From NCBI GenBank assembly GCA_902495305.1, contig CABUWG010000043.1:1-14973 (forward strand): DNA of 14,973 bases, written 5' to 3'. This document shows, piece after piece, positions 6,924 through 13,682 of this stretch. The position numbers and the translations under genes are program-made. The DNA comes from an uncultured Pseudomonadota bacterium (GTDB lineage Bacteria; Pseudomonadota; Alphaproteobacteria; RF32; CAG-239). How positions within the stretch are numbered: position 1 is the stretch's first letter; each line of letters starts with the position of its first letter. Below the pieces are notes generated by a model. That model worked only from the letters and a program-made list of their open reading frames with translations, ran no database searches and was not told the DNA's origin.

Positions 6924-7880
6924 ATGGAAAATTATGGGAAAATGCTCGATTTATTTGACCTTGCTATGCAAATGCAGGAAACAAGCGAGGGAGTATCATT
7001 AAAAGATATTTCGGATAAGTTTCATATTTCCCGCCGTACCGCAGAAAGAATGCGGGATGCTTTATTTATCTATTTTCCTCAAATGGAAGAAGTTCCGACA
7101 GGAGAAAAAATTAAACGCTGGCGTATTCCCCAGCGTAGCTTAAATTCTCTAATATCTTTTTCGGCAGATGAATTATCGGCATTCGGTACAGCAATAAACC
7201 TTTTAAAACAGCACAATCTTGATGAAAAAGCAGATTTATTGTCTCGTGTTGAGTTAAAAGTGCGAAATTTGATAAAGCCGGAGCAAAAACGAAAAATAGA
7301 AGTTGACGCGGAAGAATTAATGCAGGCTGAAGGTCTTATTTTAAATCCTGGCCCAAAAATAAAAATTAATTCAGAAATTATCAAAAAAATTCGACAAGCT
7401 ATTTTAAGCTGTCATCAAATCAAATTAAAATATAAAAGTAAAATAGACGGACGGATATTTGATTATATTTTGATACCGTACGGCTTTTTATATGGACAGA
7501 GAGCACATTATCTTGTTGCCAGACATAGTGATGGCTGGGACAATGGAAAAGCCCATAATTTTTCATTATCGCATATTTTAGAGGCTGAAATTCTACCAGA
7601 GATATTTACAGATGAGAACTTTAGCCTTGAAGCATATGCGCAAGAATCTTTTGGTGCCTGGCATGAAGAACCGTTTGATGTAGAATGGCTTTTTAGCCCG
7701 AAAGTTGCGGAGGAAGCTAAAAATTTTGTTTTTCATCCGACACAAACATTGATAGAAAATTCTGATGGTAGTTTGACGGTTAAGTTTCGAGCCGGTGGCA
7801 AGTGGGAAATGGACTGGTTTCTCTATACTTGGGGAGACGATGTAGAGGTCATAAAACCTGAAAATCAGACTAAATTATAA
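6924..7880 (+). CDS. HTH-WYL domain transcriptional regulator
   Basis: 318 residues. An N-terminal winged helix-turn-helix (about 24-56: SLKDISDKFHISRRTAERMR) is followed by a linker, a WYL domain (about 150-225, with the motif position reading AHYLVA at 194-199 and HNFSLSHI where the ligand-binding arginine-rich strand usually lies) and a C-terminal WCX-like extension to 318. Proteins of this layout (PafBC, CapW, BrxR) bind nucleic acid or small ligands and commonly control phage-defence loci. An AGAGGA ribosome site precedes the ATG; it is the last gene of the Doc operon. It is the only DNA-binding regulator in the island and therefore the likeliest reader of the shared 21-bp element; that link is inference. 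Confidence 0.87.
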   Translation: MENYGKMLDLFDLAMQMQETSEGVSLKDISDKFHISRRTAERMRDALFIYFPQMEEVPTGEKIKRWRIPQRSLNSLISFSADELSAFGTAINLLKQHNLDEKADLLSRVELKVRNLIKPEQKRKIEVDAEELMQAEGLILNPGPKIKINSEIIKKIRQAILSCHQIKLKYKSKIDGRIFDYILIPYGFLYGQRAHYLVARHSDGWDNGKAHNFSLSHILEAEILPEIFTDENFSLEAYAQESFGAWHEEPFDVEWLFSPKVAEEAKNFVFHPTQTLIENSDGSLTVKFRAGGKWEMDWFLYTWGDDVEVIKPENQTKL

Positions 7881-8141
7881 ACACTTTTAACACCCCCTAC
7901 TAATTATATTTAAAATGTAGTGGTGGTAGTGAATCCCTGTGAATGCTGTTAAATATTTTTTTATTCACATATTATTAAATTTAAAGAACAGGCTAAGCCT
8001 AATTGAATAAAAATAAAAAATATATTTTTCATGTAGTTAGAATAAAAAATGTGGTGCTTTCATAACAAGATGAGTTATTCACATATTGTTTATTGTTTTA
8101 TCTGCGGTGTATAAAAATGGAAAATTTTTAGAATTATGGTA
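7881..8141. other. AT-rich intergenic region between convergent units
   Basis: Separates the plus-strand WYL operon from the minus-strand 159-residue gene. I see no gene and no good terminator for either side. A 13-bp direct repeat, TTATTCACATATT, occurs at 7961-7973 and 8075-8087, and a small GTGAAT duplication lies near 7929-7944. Function unknown. Confidence 0.4.
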
Positions 8142-8621
8142 TCAAAAAATATCCATATCTTTTATTTCATGTTTATTTTTTTTAACGTCTTTAAATTGAT
8201 TTAAAAACATATTTTCTGCATTGGAACGCTTAAAGTCAAACCAGCATTGCCAGTTATTTGTATAACCGCTGTCCTTATTTGCATTATTAAGAAACTCTGA
8301 CCATATTTTCTTGTTTTCTGATGTTATGGCTCTGGAATCATAAATTTTATCGAACTCCATATTTAAGGAATTATAATCTGCTGTTTTTCTCAGTTTAATA
8401 GTGACGATAGTTTGTATTTTGCTGCCATCCTCCAGCCATTTTCCTTTATAGCGCTTATTATCTTTAGAAATGCATACATGTACATGAGGATAACTGGAAA
8501 CAGCCTCCAAATCCAAAGTATAAAAAGAAAAACCCTTGTAATTTCCTTGCCACTGCGACAGTGCGCAGGTTTTAAATCCTAAATATGCCAGTATTTTTGC
8601 GATAAATCTTTTTTCTTTCAT
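8142..8621 (-). CDS. Hypothetical protein, unrecognised family
   Basis: 159 residues, soluble, lysine- and asparagine-rich, with no signal peptide or membrane segment. A segment near 44-52 reads YPHVHVCIS, followed by KWLEDGSKIQTIVTIKL, an alternating pattern of beta strands. Two tryptophan-rich patches occur (QWQGNYKGF near 23-31, NNWQCWFDF near 121-129). I do not recognise the family. GAGG five nucleotides before the ATG supports the start, and a copy of the shared 21-bp element lies 25 nt upstream, so it is probably transcribed on its own as part of the island regulon. Confidence 0.65.
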   Translation of the reverse strand: MKEKRFIAKILAYLGFKTCALSQWQGNYKGFSFYTLDLEAVSSYPHVHVCISKDNKRYKGKWLEDGSKIQTIVTIKLRKTADYNSLNMEFDKIYDSRAITSENKKIWSEFLNNANKDSGYTNNWQCWFDFKRSNAENMFLNQFKDVKKNKHEIKDMDIF

Positions 8622-8646
8622 TTTTACCTCTTTTTTATTTTACAAC

Positions 8647-8667
8647 ACATATACGGCAAAATATGTC
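8647..8667 (-). promoter_or_regulatory. Shared island element, copy 2
   Basis: Second copy of the 21-bp element (core on the minus strand ATTTTGCCGTATAT), 19 of 21 positions identical to copy 3. It lies 25 nt before the ATG of the 159-residue gene and directly after the stop codon of the DUF3768 reading frame. In this copy ACATAT and ATATGT form a perfect 6-bp inverted repeat with an 8-bp spacer. Confidence 0.6.
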
Positions 8668-8668
8668 A

Positions 8669-8863
8669 TTAGTATTCATCAGCTCTCATTATGGTTAAAA
8701 CCCTGTTTGTAACAGAACTGTCGCTTGGATCTGGGCTTAAATATAAGAAGTCAATATCGAAATAATCAATTTTCCAAAAATAAGCCCAGCCGTTATATTC
8801 TATAGAGCCAAAATCATGTTCGCCGTAAGGGTCATTAGTTTTTTTTATAAGAGAAAGCTCCAA
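8669..8863 (-). pseudogene. DUF3768 protein, apparently missing its N-terminus
   Basis: The 64 residues from the TTG at 8863 contain the conserved end of DUF3768 proteins: NDPYGEHDFG, the FWKIDYFD strand, the DP.DS..T segment and the family-typical RVLTIMRADEY terminus. DUF3768 proteins are usually 100 residues or more, and the missing part is still partly readable upstream: the same frame is open back to a TGA at about 8946 and reads PVYLTNLLNRCIPRKLQHAL, which resembles the family's N-terminal half. That stretch has no ATG, GTG or other TTG, and the TTG at 8863 has no ribosome site. The preceding gene ends inside the open stretch in another frame. A frameshifted or 5'-decayed gene is the simplest reading; a non-standard start or programmed frameshift remains possible. 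Function of the family is unknown; it is common on alphaproteobacterial plasmids and mobile elements. Confidence 0.55.
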
Positions 8864-8960
8864 CGCATGTTGAAGCTTTCGGGGAATGCACCTGTTAAGG
8901 AGATTTGTAAGGTAAACAGGTGCCGAATTGCTGATGTTAGCTTTGTTCCGACATCAGCAA
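8853..8960. repeat. Three consecutive hairpins
   Basis: Three adjacent inverted repeats fill this 108-bp stretch. H1 (8853-8880): GAAAGCT-c-CAAC, loop GCAT, GTTG-a-AGCTTTC. H2 (8888-8923): GCACCTGTT and AACAGGTGC around 18 nt. H3 (8928-8960): TTGCTGATGT and ACATCAGCAA around 13 nt. All arms are perfect apart from the single internal mismatch in H1. No T run follows any of them on either strand, so they are not ordinary terminators. They span the end of the 166-residue gene and the broken N-terminal half of the DUF3768 frame. Confidence 0.6.
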
Positions 8961-9437
8961 ATTCATTTCTGCTAAAATTTCATATTTTTGCTTTTTAGTT
9001 AGCAATTCATCAGGGTCAAGAATTTTTGCTGTGGGTTCACCAATTTCATTTTCAACCTTGATTATAGTTCGTAAATTATTTTTTATATACAAGAAAAATC
9101 CCTCAGCAACAAAAAAATTCCAATTGCTAAGCAATATATATTGTTCAACCTGATTCAAAACTGAAAGGTCCGTAATAGGTGTAATAAAAGCATTGCCTTT
9201 GTAAAGGACAGGGGCATACTTAATAAGATAAGGGGAGATTTGAGCCTTAGCCGCTTCATTCCATGAATAACGGCCGGCAAGTTTTATATTTATAAAAATG
9301 TCAATTAAATCTTGTTTTTCTTTATCGTTTAACAGCAAAACATAACGATTAGCCGTTTCATCATTTGTTTCACAATACATTACATATTTGAACAGTCTGT
9401 CGATGTTTATTGAGATTGAAGAACTTTTATTCATCAT
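8937..9437 (-). CDS. Hypothetical protein, unrecognised family
   Basis: 166 residues, soluble, predicted mostly helical, with a charged C-terminus (TKKQKYEILAEMNLLMSEQS). No motif I can assign. Its start (ATG at 9437, with a second in-frame ATG directly after it) lies inside the end of the DnaE-like gene with an 11-bp overlap, and AAAGG precedes it, so the two are probably co-translated and may work as a pair. The end lies in the hairpin cluster at 8853-8960. Confidence 0.65.
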   Translation of the reverse strand: MMNKSSSISINIDRLFKYVMYCETNDETANRYVLLLNDKEKQDLIDIFINIKLAGRYSWNEAAKAQISPYLIKYAPVLYKGNAFITPITDLSVLNQVEQYILLSNWNFFVAEGFFLYIKNNLRTIIKVENEIGEPTAKILDPDELLTKKQKYEILAEMNLLMSEQS

Positions 9438-10365
9438 CTGTACCTTTCAAAAATTTAGTTAAAAAGAAAACTTTCGTTAAATGTGTCCCTTTGGGATATA
9501 AAAATTTTGAATGACAGATTAGTTCATCTAAAAACATTTCTTCGCTATTTGACAATAGCGGACGTGGTAATGGTTGATGTCTGACTGCCGAACGCCATAT
9601 TTTTTGCGCTTTTAAATGGTCGTATCCAAAAAGACAACGATAAACACCTAAAACTTGTTCTTGATATAAAAGTTTATTATCTGTTGAAGAAAATAGAAAA
9701 AGCAAATTGTTGGGAATATTTTGTAGTTTTTTTATCTGTGAACCATAATACCATTTTCGCAAATTGTATTCGGCAACTAAGTTACACAGTGTTTCATCAC
9801 TTGAAACAGGAAATGAATTGAGCTTTCGCCAAAATTCTGTTTGGATATCAATATTATTTAAGCCAAGCAATTTTTCTATATTCGATTTTGTAATTGTGGC
9901 TACATTATTTTGCATAAGCCACAATAACTCAGCTTCTTTCTGCCAATGAATATTGTCATCAATGATTTTTATAGCCTTGACATCTTCTAGCTTAGATAAT
10001 TCAGTAACCTCTGTTGTATTAGCCGTCAAAATATAAGAGAGTAAAGGGCATTCTTTGCCTAGAGAAGCAGGCAGGTCGTATTTTAGCGGATTAATCAGGG
10101 AAAAACCAAGCCTATAAGCGATATATGAGTATTGCATACCACCATAGTAGGGAAGTAAGCGAAAGGCTTTATATGGCAAATTATTCAGTAAAAATAAAAA
10201 AGCTCCGGCAGTTCCCATTTCTTCGATGTTGTCGAGTTCAAGATTAGTTCGGGAAAAAATATCTGGTTGCATTGAAAAATAGGGAGCTTGATTTAATAAA
10301 TCTTTTAATTTTTTTATATTTTGATTGTCTGCATCCCTTTTTATTTCAATTTCAACTAAAAACAT
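9427..10365 (-). CDS. DnaE-like protein lacking the catalytic motif
   Basis: 312 residues. Two stretches recall bacterial DNA polymerase III alpha: YIAYRLGFSLINPLKYDL (about 81-98), which matches the segment just before the palm's PDxDxD motif, and LLYQEQVLGVYRCLFGYDH (about 232-250), which matches the VYQEQVM..LAGYS region, with an intervening IP-like SFPVSSDETL segment in the expected order. The catalytic PDxDxD expected after NPLKYDL is absent and the protein is about a quarter of polymerase length, with no PHP domain, so it cannot be an active polymerase. The resemblance was judged by eye. The frame extends to an ATG at 10377, but that codon overlaps the GAGGTG ribosome site (10370-10375) of the ATG at 10365, which is therefore preferred. 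It is the first gene of a minus-strand unit and overlaps the next gene by 11 bp. Confidence 0.6.
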   Translation of the reverse strand: MFLVEIEIKRDADNQNIKKLKDLLNQAPYFSMQPDIFSRTNLELDNIEEMGTAGAFLFLLNNLPYKAFRLLPYYGGMQYSYIAYRLGFSLINPLKYDLPASLGKECPLLSYILTANTTEVTELSKLEDVKAIKIIDDNIHWQKEAELLWLMQNNVATITKSNIEKLLGLNNIDIQTEFWRKLNSFPVSSDETLCNLVAEYNLRKWYYGSQIKKLQNIPNNLLFLFSSTDNKLLYQEQVLGVYRCLFGYDHLKAQKIWRSAVRHQPLPRPLLSNSEEMFLDELICHSKFLYPKGTHLTKVFFLTKFLKGTDDE

Positions 10366-10380
10366 TTTGCACCTCATTAA

Positions 10381-10400
10381 TTATGTTTTTGAAAACATAA
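10381..10400. promoter_or_regulatory. Palindrome in the leader of the DnaE-like gene
   Basis: TTATGTTTT and AAAACATAA form a perfect 9-bp inverted repeat with a 2-bp centre. It lies between the shared 21-bp element (10404) and the ribosome site (10375), in a position where a bound dimeric repressor, or an RNA hairpin near the start, would block expression. Confidence 0.45.
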
Positions 10401-10403
10401 AAT

Positions 10404-10424
10404 ACATATACGTCAAAATGTGTC
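10404..10424 (-). promoter_or_regulatory. Shared island element, copy 3
   Basis: Third copy of the 21-bp element (minus-strand core ATTTTGACGTATAT), 38 nt before the preferred start of the DnaE-like gene. Here the half-site is also repeated outward: ATATACG (10406-10412) and CGTATAT (10424-10430) form a perfect 7-bp inverted repeat with an 11-bp spacer, a typical operator geometry. Confidence 0.6.
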
Positions 10425-10508
10425 GTATATTTTTTAATAAGATACATTTCCGAATCTTAAAAGGATTTTTTTTAGGAATTAAAAAAACTGTAAAAAAATA
10501 ACACTATT

Positions 10509-10565
10509 AAGCCCTCTAAATCATCATAAAAAGCGGGACAATAGCGGGACAAAATAAAGCCCTCT
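10509..10565. repeat. Direct repeats next to the tRNA-Arg 3' side
   Basis: AGCGGGACAA occurs twice in tandem at 10532-10541 and 10543-10552 with an 11-bp period, and AAGCCCTCT occurs at 10509-10517 and again as an arm of the tRNA terminator (10557-10565). Close tandem repeats beside a tRNA 3' end resemble integrase arm-type sites, but no integrase gene is in the window. Confidence 0.4.
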
Positions 10566-10580
10566 GCAAAGAGAGGGCTT
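10557..10580 (-). terminator. Terminator of tRNA-Arg
   Basis: Minus strand AAGCCCTCT, 6-nt loop, AGAGGGCTT: a perfect 9-bp stem, followed by TATTTTG. It starts 5 nt after the CCA end of the tRNA. Confidence 0.85.
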
Positions 10581-10585
10581 GAAAC

Positions 10586-10662
10586 TGGCGCACCCGGCGG
10601 GATTCGAACTCACAACCTTCTGATCCGTAGTCAGATGCTCTATCCAATTGAGCTACGGGTGC
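10586..10662 (-). tRNA. tRNA-Arg (anticodon ACG)
   Basis: 77 nt with encoded CCA. The acceptor GCACCCG pairs with CGGGTGC; the D arm contains AGCTCAATTGGATAGAGC; the anticodon stem TCTGA/TCAGA encloses the loop CTACGGA with anticodon ACG, which after A-to-I editing reads CGU, CGC and CGA; the T loop is TTCGAAT. A promoter (10686-10714) and a terminator (10557-10580) flank it. Its 3' end faces the accessory island, the usual orientation for elements inserted at a tRNA gene. Confidence 0.95.
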
Positions 10663-10685
10663 ATTTAACTTCAACAACAAAACAG

Positions 10686-10714
10686 TTAATACAGCTTTTA
10701 TTTTTAATTTGCAA
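10686..10714 (-). promoter_or_regulatory. tRNA-Arg promoter
   Basis: On the minus strand TTGCAA (10709-10714) and TATTAA (10686-10691) are separated by exactly 17 nt. Transcription would begin about 17 nt before the mature tRNA 5' end. Confidence 0.6.
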
Positions 10715-10828
10715 GCATTATTTTTCAAATTTAAAAGAATTTTAAACTATTTTGGATATACAATGGCCTCAGCATAAACGCAGGGCTTAAAAGAAATGGA
10801 AATTTTTATAATTTTTTCAATTTCTTAC

Positions 10829-10857
10829 TTGTTATTTTGTAAAAATTTCTTTATAAA
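10829..10857 (+). promoter_or_regulatory. Promoter of the lipoprotein gene
   Basis: TTGTTA (10829-10834) and TATAAA (10852-10857) with a 17-nt spacer, followed by a leader of about 50 nt to the ATG at 10915. Confidence 0.55.
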
Positions 10858-10914
10858 TTAACATAACCAAGCAACAAATTGCACACCAACTTTATTAAAA
10901 AAAGGTCATTATTA

Positions 10915-12021
10915 ATGAAAAAAGTATCAAGCAGATTGTTTATGTCGATCATTTCCGTTTTAGGAATAAGCGGGTGTTCGTATACATCGGATGCGATTTT
11001 TCCTTCACTTTTCGGATCTGACTCGCAGGAAGAAATCGCTGCCAGCTCTTCTGCACCATTGCCGGAGTTGGGAACAACCAACTTTGAACCGTTAGAAATC
11101 ACTGAAGGCGGAAATACCGGAACTTTCGTCGGACAAAAGGTCATTGGTTTTCGCAATGAACTGACCCAGCTTCAGGATTCCATCCGCAAATATAACGATG
11201 AACTGCAAAAAATCAGAACATCGGTCATTAATAATGCTCTGCAATATCATAAAGTGATTGGTGCAATCGAGGCCAAACTGCAGGTCGGTACAACACCGGG
11301 CAACCCGCAAATGTACGCTATGCTGCAATCCGCCCAGAATAACATTCAGATTATGAGCGCAAACACCAACGCCTTAAACCAGCTTGCCGCAAAAGTAAAT
11401 TCCGATGCCGCAATGACAACCTATTTGTTGGATTCTATTAAAGCTGCATTCGGCGTTTCCGGTGCCGTTGACGAAGACCATCGCCAATTGCGCATTTTGG
11501 AAAATGAAACCAATCAGTCGGCAATCCTGTTCAACAGCCTTTCTGCCGAGTTGAATAATGATATTTTGCGCCAGCAGCAATATGTTGAAACCGCTCGTAA
11601 TAATATTGTTGACTTAAACAGTGCCATTAAGGTCGGCAGTTATAACTCCGCCGGTTACTTCAGCGGTGCTTCGGCTGTTCCGACAATGATGTCCGGCACT
11701 TCTTCCGCTGCCAAAAAAGCCGGAGGCTATTCTTCTTCGCCTTTGTTTGTTGCCAAATTTAACAAACAGGATGTCCGCTTTCAGGACGGTTTGAAGCAGG
11801 CTGTCAGCCATGCAATCCAGAAAAAGCCGAATGTTATGTTTGAGGTCGTATCGGTTAGTCCGGCCCGTGGCAGTCAGTTGACGAAAAATAATGCTCAAAA
11901 TAATGCAGCCATGGTTTTTCAGGAGATGGTAAACATGGGTGTCGGCGCTGATAAAATTTCTTTGTCGGCACGAACCAGCAATACCGCAACGGCTTCCGAA
12001 GTCCATGTCTATGTAAAGTAA
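10915..12021 (+). CDS. Lipoprotein with coiled coil and OmpA-like C-terminus
   Basis: 368 residues from the ATG at 10915; the frame extends to a TTG at 10879, but the ATG start gives a proper lipoprotein signal (MKKVSSRLF, hydrophobic 8-18, lipobox ISGC with lipidated Cys21). Asp is not at +2, so outer-membrane sorting is likely. A helical, Gln/Asn-rich region (about 75-205) with heptad-like spacing suggests a coiled coil. The last 95 residues (FNKQDVRF..AVSHAIQKKP..FEVVSVSPARGS..NNAAMVFQEMVNMGVGADKISLSART) follow the OmpA/MotB peptidoglycan-binding pattern, but key Asp and Arg residues of that domain are not evident. I infer an envelope-anchoring lipoprotein, possibly an adaptor whose wall binding is weakened or altered. 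Its own promoter and terminator make it a single-gene unit. Confidence 0.75.
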   Translation: MKKVSSRLFMSIISVLGISGCSYTSDAIFPSLFGSDSQEEIAASSSAPLPELGTTNFEPLEITEGGNTGTFVGQKVIGFRNELTQLQDSIRKYNDELQKIRTSVINNALQYHKVIGAIEAKLQVGTTPGNPQMYAMLQSAQNNIQIMSANTNALNQLAAKVNSDAAMTTYLLDSIKAAFGVSGAVDEDHRQLRILENETNQSAILFNSLSAELNNDILRQQQYVETARNNIVDLNSAIKVGSYNSAGYFSGASAVPTMMSGTSSAAKKAGGYSSSPLFVAKFNKQDVRFQDGLKQAVSHAIQKKPNVMFEVVSVSPARGSQLTKNNAQNNAAMVFQEMVNMGVGADKISLSARTSNTATASEVHVYVK

Positions 12022-12040
12022 GACCGTACCAAGTGTTAAC

Positions 12041-12073
12041 GCTCCGGCATTGTTAAAATACCGGAGCTTTTTT
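12041..12073 (+). terminator. Terminator after the lipoprotein gene
   Basis: GCTCCGG (12041-12047), a 13-nt loop, CCGGAGC (12061-12067), then TTTTTT. It ends 13 nt before the start of the next gene. Confidence 0.85.
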
Positions 12074-12086
12074 ATCGGAAATTTTC

Positions 12087-13682
12087 ATGCTCAGAATCAG
12101 TAATATAAAAGCCCCGTTATCTCTGCCGCTGTCAGAACTGCCGGATTTTCTGGCAAAAATACTGAATGCAACAAAACCCTTTTCTTCTTTTCGGCTGGTA
12201 AAAAAAGCCGTCGATGCCCGCAGCCGGTCACAAACGTTCTTCGTATATACGGTTGATGTTGAAACGCCGGAAGAAGAACTGATTCTGAAAAACAAAATCT
12301 GGCCTTTTATTGACAAGGTTAATCCGCCGCAAGCCTTGCAAATACCCCGCTGCCGGAAAGAAGAAAAACGTCTGGTCATCATTGGCAGCGGACCGGCTGG
12401 CATGTTTGCCGGACTGGCTTTGGCCAAAGCCGGATTAAGACCCCTGATAATTGAACGCGGTCAACCGGTGCAGGAAAGGCAAAAAGATGTGGAGCATTTC
12501 TGGCAAAACGGAACGCTTAATCCCGATTCCAATGTTCAGTTTGGAGAAGGCGGCGCCGGTACATTTTCAGACGGTAAGCTGATGAGCGGTATAAAAAAAG
12601 ACATTTATACGGCCGAAGTCTTTGCCGAATTGGTCGCCGCCGGCGCGCCGGAAGATATCTTATATCTGGCCAAACCGCATCTGGGAACAGATAAACTGGC
12701 ATTAATTGTCCAAAGAATCAGAGAAAAAATTATTGCACTGGGCGGCGAATACCTGTTTGGACATCGGCTTGAAGACCTTATTGTTAAAAACAAAAAATTG
12801 CATGCGCTATTGATTCGCAAGCCGGACGGAGAAATGGCCGAATTTTCGGCTTCTGAGCTGCTTCTGGCTATCGGGCACAGTGCGCGTGATACATTTGAAA
12901 TGTTGTATAAACGGCAGATCCCGCTGATACCGAAAGCCTTTTCCGTCGGTGCACGGATAGAACACCCGCAAAGCCTGATTAATAAGGCAATATACCATGA
13001 TTGCGCGACTCATCCGGCTTTGGGGGCGGCGGACTATAAGCTTTCGATCCATTTGCCTAACGGCCGTTCGCTTTATACCTTCTGCATGTGTCCGGGCGGA
13101 GTGGTCGTTCCTGCCGCTTCCGAGCCGGAAAGGCTTGTAACAAACGGCATGAGCTATTATGCCAGAGATAAGAAAAACGCCAACGCGGCACTTCTGGTCG
13201 GCGTCACTCCGCAGGATTTCGGCGGCGATCACCCGCTTCAGGGCATGTATTGGCAGCGTGAACTGGAACACAAAGCTTATCTGGCCGGAGAAAAAACATA
13301 CAAAGCACCGGCACAGTTGGTCGGTGACGTATTGCAAAATCGTCCGTCTGCCGGTGCGCTGGGCGTGCAGCCAAGCTACTCCCGCGGCGTTGTCTGGGGA
13401 GATCTGGGAAAAGTGCTGCCGGATTATGTCATGGAAACTTTCCGGCTCGGTATTTTGGAAATGGATAAAAAACTGCATGGATTCGCAATGCCGGAAGCGG
13501 TATTGACCGGTGTTGAAACCCGAAGCTCGTCACCAATAAAAATTTTGCGCGATGAACAGTTTGAGAGTCCGGTTAAAGGAATTTTTCCCTGCGGAGAGGG
13601 GGCCGGATACGCCGGAGGCATTGTTTCTGCAGCTGTTGACGGCCTGAAAGCCGCCCTGTCAATCATCAGCCGCAGAGTCTAA
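12087..13682 (+). CDS. FAD-dependent oxidoreductase, COG2509-type
   Basis: 531 residues, cytoplasmic. An N-terminal segment (1-90) of unknown role precedes a Rossmann FAD-binding motif, VVIIG-type strand then GSGPAG at 100-105, with the ribose-binding acidic residue at Glu123 in IIERG. GEGGAGTFSDGKL (153-165) is the signature of this family, and the C-terminus (IFPCGEGAGYAGGIVSAAVDG) is the second FAD-contacting motif. Members are annotated as uncharacterised NAD(FAD)-utilising dehydrogenases; the substrate is unknown. The ATG follows a weak CGGAAA ribosome site and sits just past the lipoprotein terminator, so an independent promoter is expected but not clear. Its last 24 bp overlap the end of the convergent phosphoesterase gene. 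Confidence 0.88.
   Translation: MLRISNIKAPLSLPLSELPDFLAKILNATKPFSSFRLVKKAVDARSRSQTFFVYTVDVETPEEELILKNKIWPFIDKVNPPQALQIPRCRKEEKRLVIIGSGPAGMFAGLALAKAGLRPLIIERGQPVQERQKDVEHFWQNGTLNPDSNVQFGEGGAGTFSDGKLMSGIKKDIYTAEVFAELVAAGAPEDILYLAKPHLGTDKLALIVQRIREKIIALGGEYLFGHRLEDLIVKNKKLHALLIRKPDGEMAEFSASELLLAIGHSARDTFEMLYKRQIPLIPKAFSVGARIEHPQSLINKAIYHDCATHPALGAADYKLSIHLPNGRSLYTFCMCPGGVVVPAASEPERLVTNGMSYYARDKKNANAALLVGVTPQDFGGDHPLQGMYWQRELEHKAYLAGEKTYKAPAQLVGDVLQNRPSAGALGVQPSYSRGVVWGDLGKVLPDYVMETFRLGILEMDKKLHGFAMPEAVLTGVETRSSSPIKILRDEQFESPVKGIFPCGEGAGYAGGIVSAAVDGLKAALSIISRRV

Noticed and set aside
7961..8087. CRISPR-like or origin-like repeats TTATTCACATATT
   Set aside because: Only two short copies 114 bp apart in AT-rich sequence, with no regular spacing, no DnaA-box consensus and no cas or rep genes.
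8853..8960. Integron attC sites
   Set aside because: The hairpins lack paired RYYYAAC and GTTRRRY core sites, and no integrase is present.
10516..10728. 70-residue minus-strand reading frame across tRNA-Arg
   Set aside because: It reads through the tRNA (giving the familiar false peptide APVAQLDRASDYGSEGCEFE), its promoter and its terminator.
12807..13478. 223-residue minus-strand reading frame opposite the FAD protein gene
   Set aside because: It lies wholly within the gene of a recognisable COG2509-type protein and shows no motif.
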